A stretch of 6,708 bases of DNA, taken from NCBI GenBank assembly GCA_903924185.1, contig CAIYAN010000154.1:1-6708 (forward strand), written 5' to 3'. The translations under genes were made by a program, and so were the position numbers. This DNA comes from an uncultured Opitutia bacterium (lineage in GTDB: Bacteria > Verrucomicrobiota > Verrucomicrobiia > Opitutales > UBA953). The notes under the pieces were generated by a model. It was given only the letters and a program-made list of their open reading frames with translations, was not told the DNA's origin and did not search any database. The first letter of the stretch is position 1; every line of letters begins with the position of its first letter. Shown here one piece after another: positions 6,384 to 6,708 of the stretch.

Positions 6384-6602
6384 TTAACCAGCTTGGCCGA
6401 CGCGGCGCTCGGAGCGCCAGCGGGCCCGATGGTGACGCTTCCAGTCAATCATGGCTCGTTCGAAGCCGATGTCTTGGCCGGCCTTTTCGGACTCAATCCA
6501 TTTGTGCCGCAGGATCTCTTCGCGTTCGGCGAGGAATTCGGCGTAAAGCGACGACCGGGCCGCCAATTCGGCGTCTTCGTGCGGTGTCGATTCTTCCTTC
6601 AT
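6384..6602 (-). CDS. Small conserved protein with an 'HKWIESEKAGxDIGFERA' motif, function unknown
   Basis: This 72-residue, highly charged soluble protein has no signal peptide or membrane segment. A polar N-terminus (1-18) precedes a helical-looking core: LYAEFLAEREEILRHKW (19-35), IESEKAGQDIGFERA (36-50), then MIDWKRHHRARWR (51-63). I recognise the pattern of a short protein widespread in bacteria. It resembles the C-terminal motif (H-x-W-x-x-SE-x-AG-x-D-x-G) of DUF4032-type proteins, but I cannot confirm that link. No biochemical role is known to me. The ATG at 6600-6602 is preceded by TAACTAAGATAAGA, with no strong Shine-Dalgarno. The gene converges on rpmG and shares the hairpin between them. 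The motif and charge pattern support real coding. Confidence 0.8.
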   Translation of the reverse strand: MKEESTPHEDAELAARSSLYAEFLAEREEILRHKWIESEKAGQDIGFERAMIDWKRHHRARWRSERRVGQAG

Positions 6603-6613
6603 TCTTATCTTAG

Positions 6614-6640
6614 TTAATAGCGTCGAGGCAGGTTTGGCAA
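6614..6640 (-). promoter_or_regulatory. Possible sigma-70-type promoter of the small minus-strand gene
   Basis: Read on the minus strand, TTGCCA (6635-6640, five of six to the -35 consensus) is followed after 15 bases by TATTAA (6614-6619, four of six to the -10 consensus). The spacer is short, so this is only a candidate. If used, transcription would start about 5 bases before the ATG at 6602, giving a nearly leaderless message. The -35 overlaps the inverted repeat at 6629-6659. Confidence 0.3.
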
Positions 6641-6659
6641 GCCGGTCGTCACAAACCTG
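6629..6659. repeat. 8-bp inverted repeat with a 15-base centre
   Basis: CAGGTTTG (6629-6636) is perfectly repeated in inverted orientation as CAAACCTG (6652-6659). The outer bases continue as one wobble and one normal pair if folded as RNA. It has no T-run on either strand, so it is a poor terminator. Its position over the possible -35 of the small minus-strand gene would suit an operator. It could also mark the end of a gene entering from the right edge. Confidence 0.45.
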
Positions 6660-6708
6660 TCACGAAACGGGAACGAGTTTTCGCAAGACCGTGAGCGCGA
6701 CCGACTTG
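6660..6708. other. Right-edge remainder, possible gene end or start, unresolved
   Basis: On the minus strand a frame open from the edge reads KSVALTVLRKLVPVS and stops at 6660-6662, so it could be the C-terminus of an incoming gene. On the plus strand a GTG at 6691 could start a gene (VSATDL to the edge). Neither can be supported from so few codons. Confidence 0.2.

Noticed and set aside
3554..6645. Shared 11-base string GGCAAGCCGGT near 3556 and 6636
   Set aside because: A repeat of this length is expected by chance in a GC-rich window of this size, and the flanks do not match.

Overview
This is a GC-rich, gene-dense stretch of bacterial chromosome made almost entirely of housekeeping genes. 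Nothing in it looks like a mobile element, CRISPR array, toxin system or other accessory island. The best taxonomic guess is a member of the Verrucomicrobiota (Opitutales-like). It rests on the zinc-less L33 with a leftover 'CTEA' motif, the 32-residue bS22/mS38-like ribosomal protein, the 72-residue 'HKWIESEKAG' protein, and the lack of Shine-Dalgarno sequences. I recognised these by eye, so the placement is an inference.

Layout. Positions 1-3512 hold three minus-strand genes, read right to left: dxr (2346-3512), rseP (470-2320, 25 bases downstream), and the start of a Tat-exported, probable metallo-beta-lactamase-fold hydrolase (1-380) that runs off the left edge. A 124-base divergent spacer (3513-3636) separates them from a plus-strand cluster: queF (3637-4050), a XerC/XerD-type tyrosine recombinase (4047-4988, 4-base overlap), ispE (4992-5861, 3-base gap) and a tiny bS22/mS38-like ribosomal protein gene (5917-6015). 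A strong intrinsic terminator follows at about 6046-6077. Next come rpmG (6136-6306) and a second hairpin terminator (6331-6365). That terminator lies between rpmG and a convergent small conserved gene (6384-6602, minus). The last 106 bases hold an 8-bp inverted repeat and a possible promoter for that small gene.

How the genes work together. Dxr and IspE are steps two and four of the MEP (non-mevalonate) isoprenoid pathway and sit in two divergent transcription units about 1.5 kb apart. RseP is the intramembrane site-2 protease often found just after dxr. QueF supplies preQ1 for queuosine in tRNA, and the bS22-like protein and L33 are ribosomal, so the plus-strand cluster leans toward translation. 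The recombinase has all its catalytic residues and is embedded in the operon like a chromosome-dimer resolvase, not like a phage integrase.

No previously undescribed system is evident. The points most worth a second look are the lack of Shine-Dalgarno motifs at every start, the extra PDZ-like segment in RseP, the very short ribosomal gene, and the palindrome over the possible promoter at the right end.
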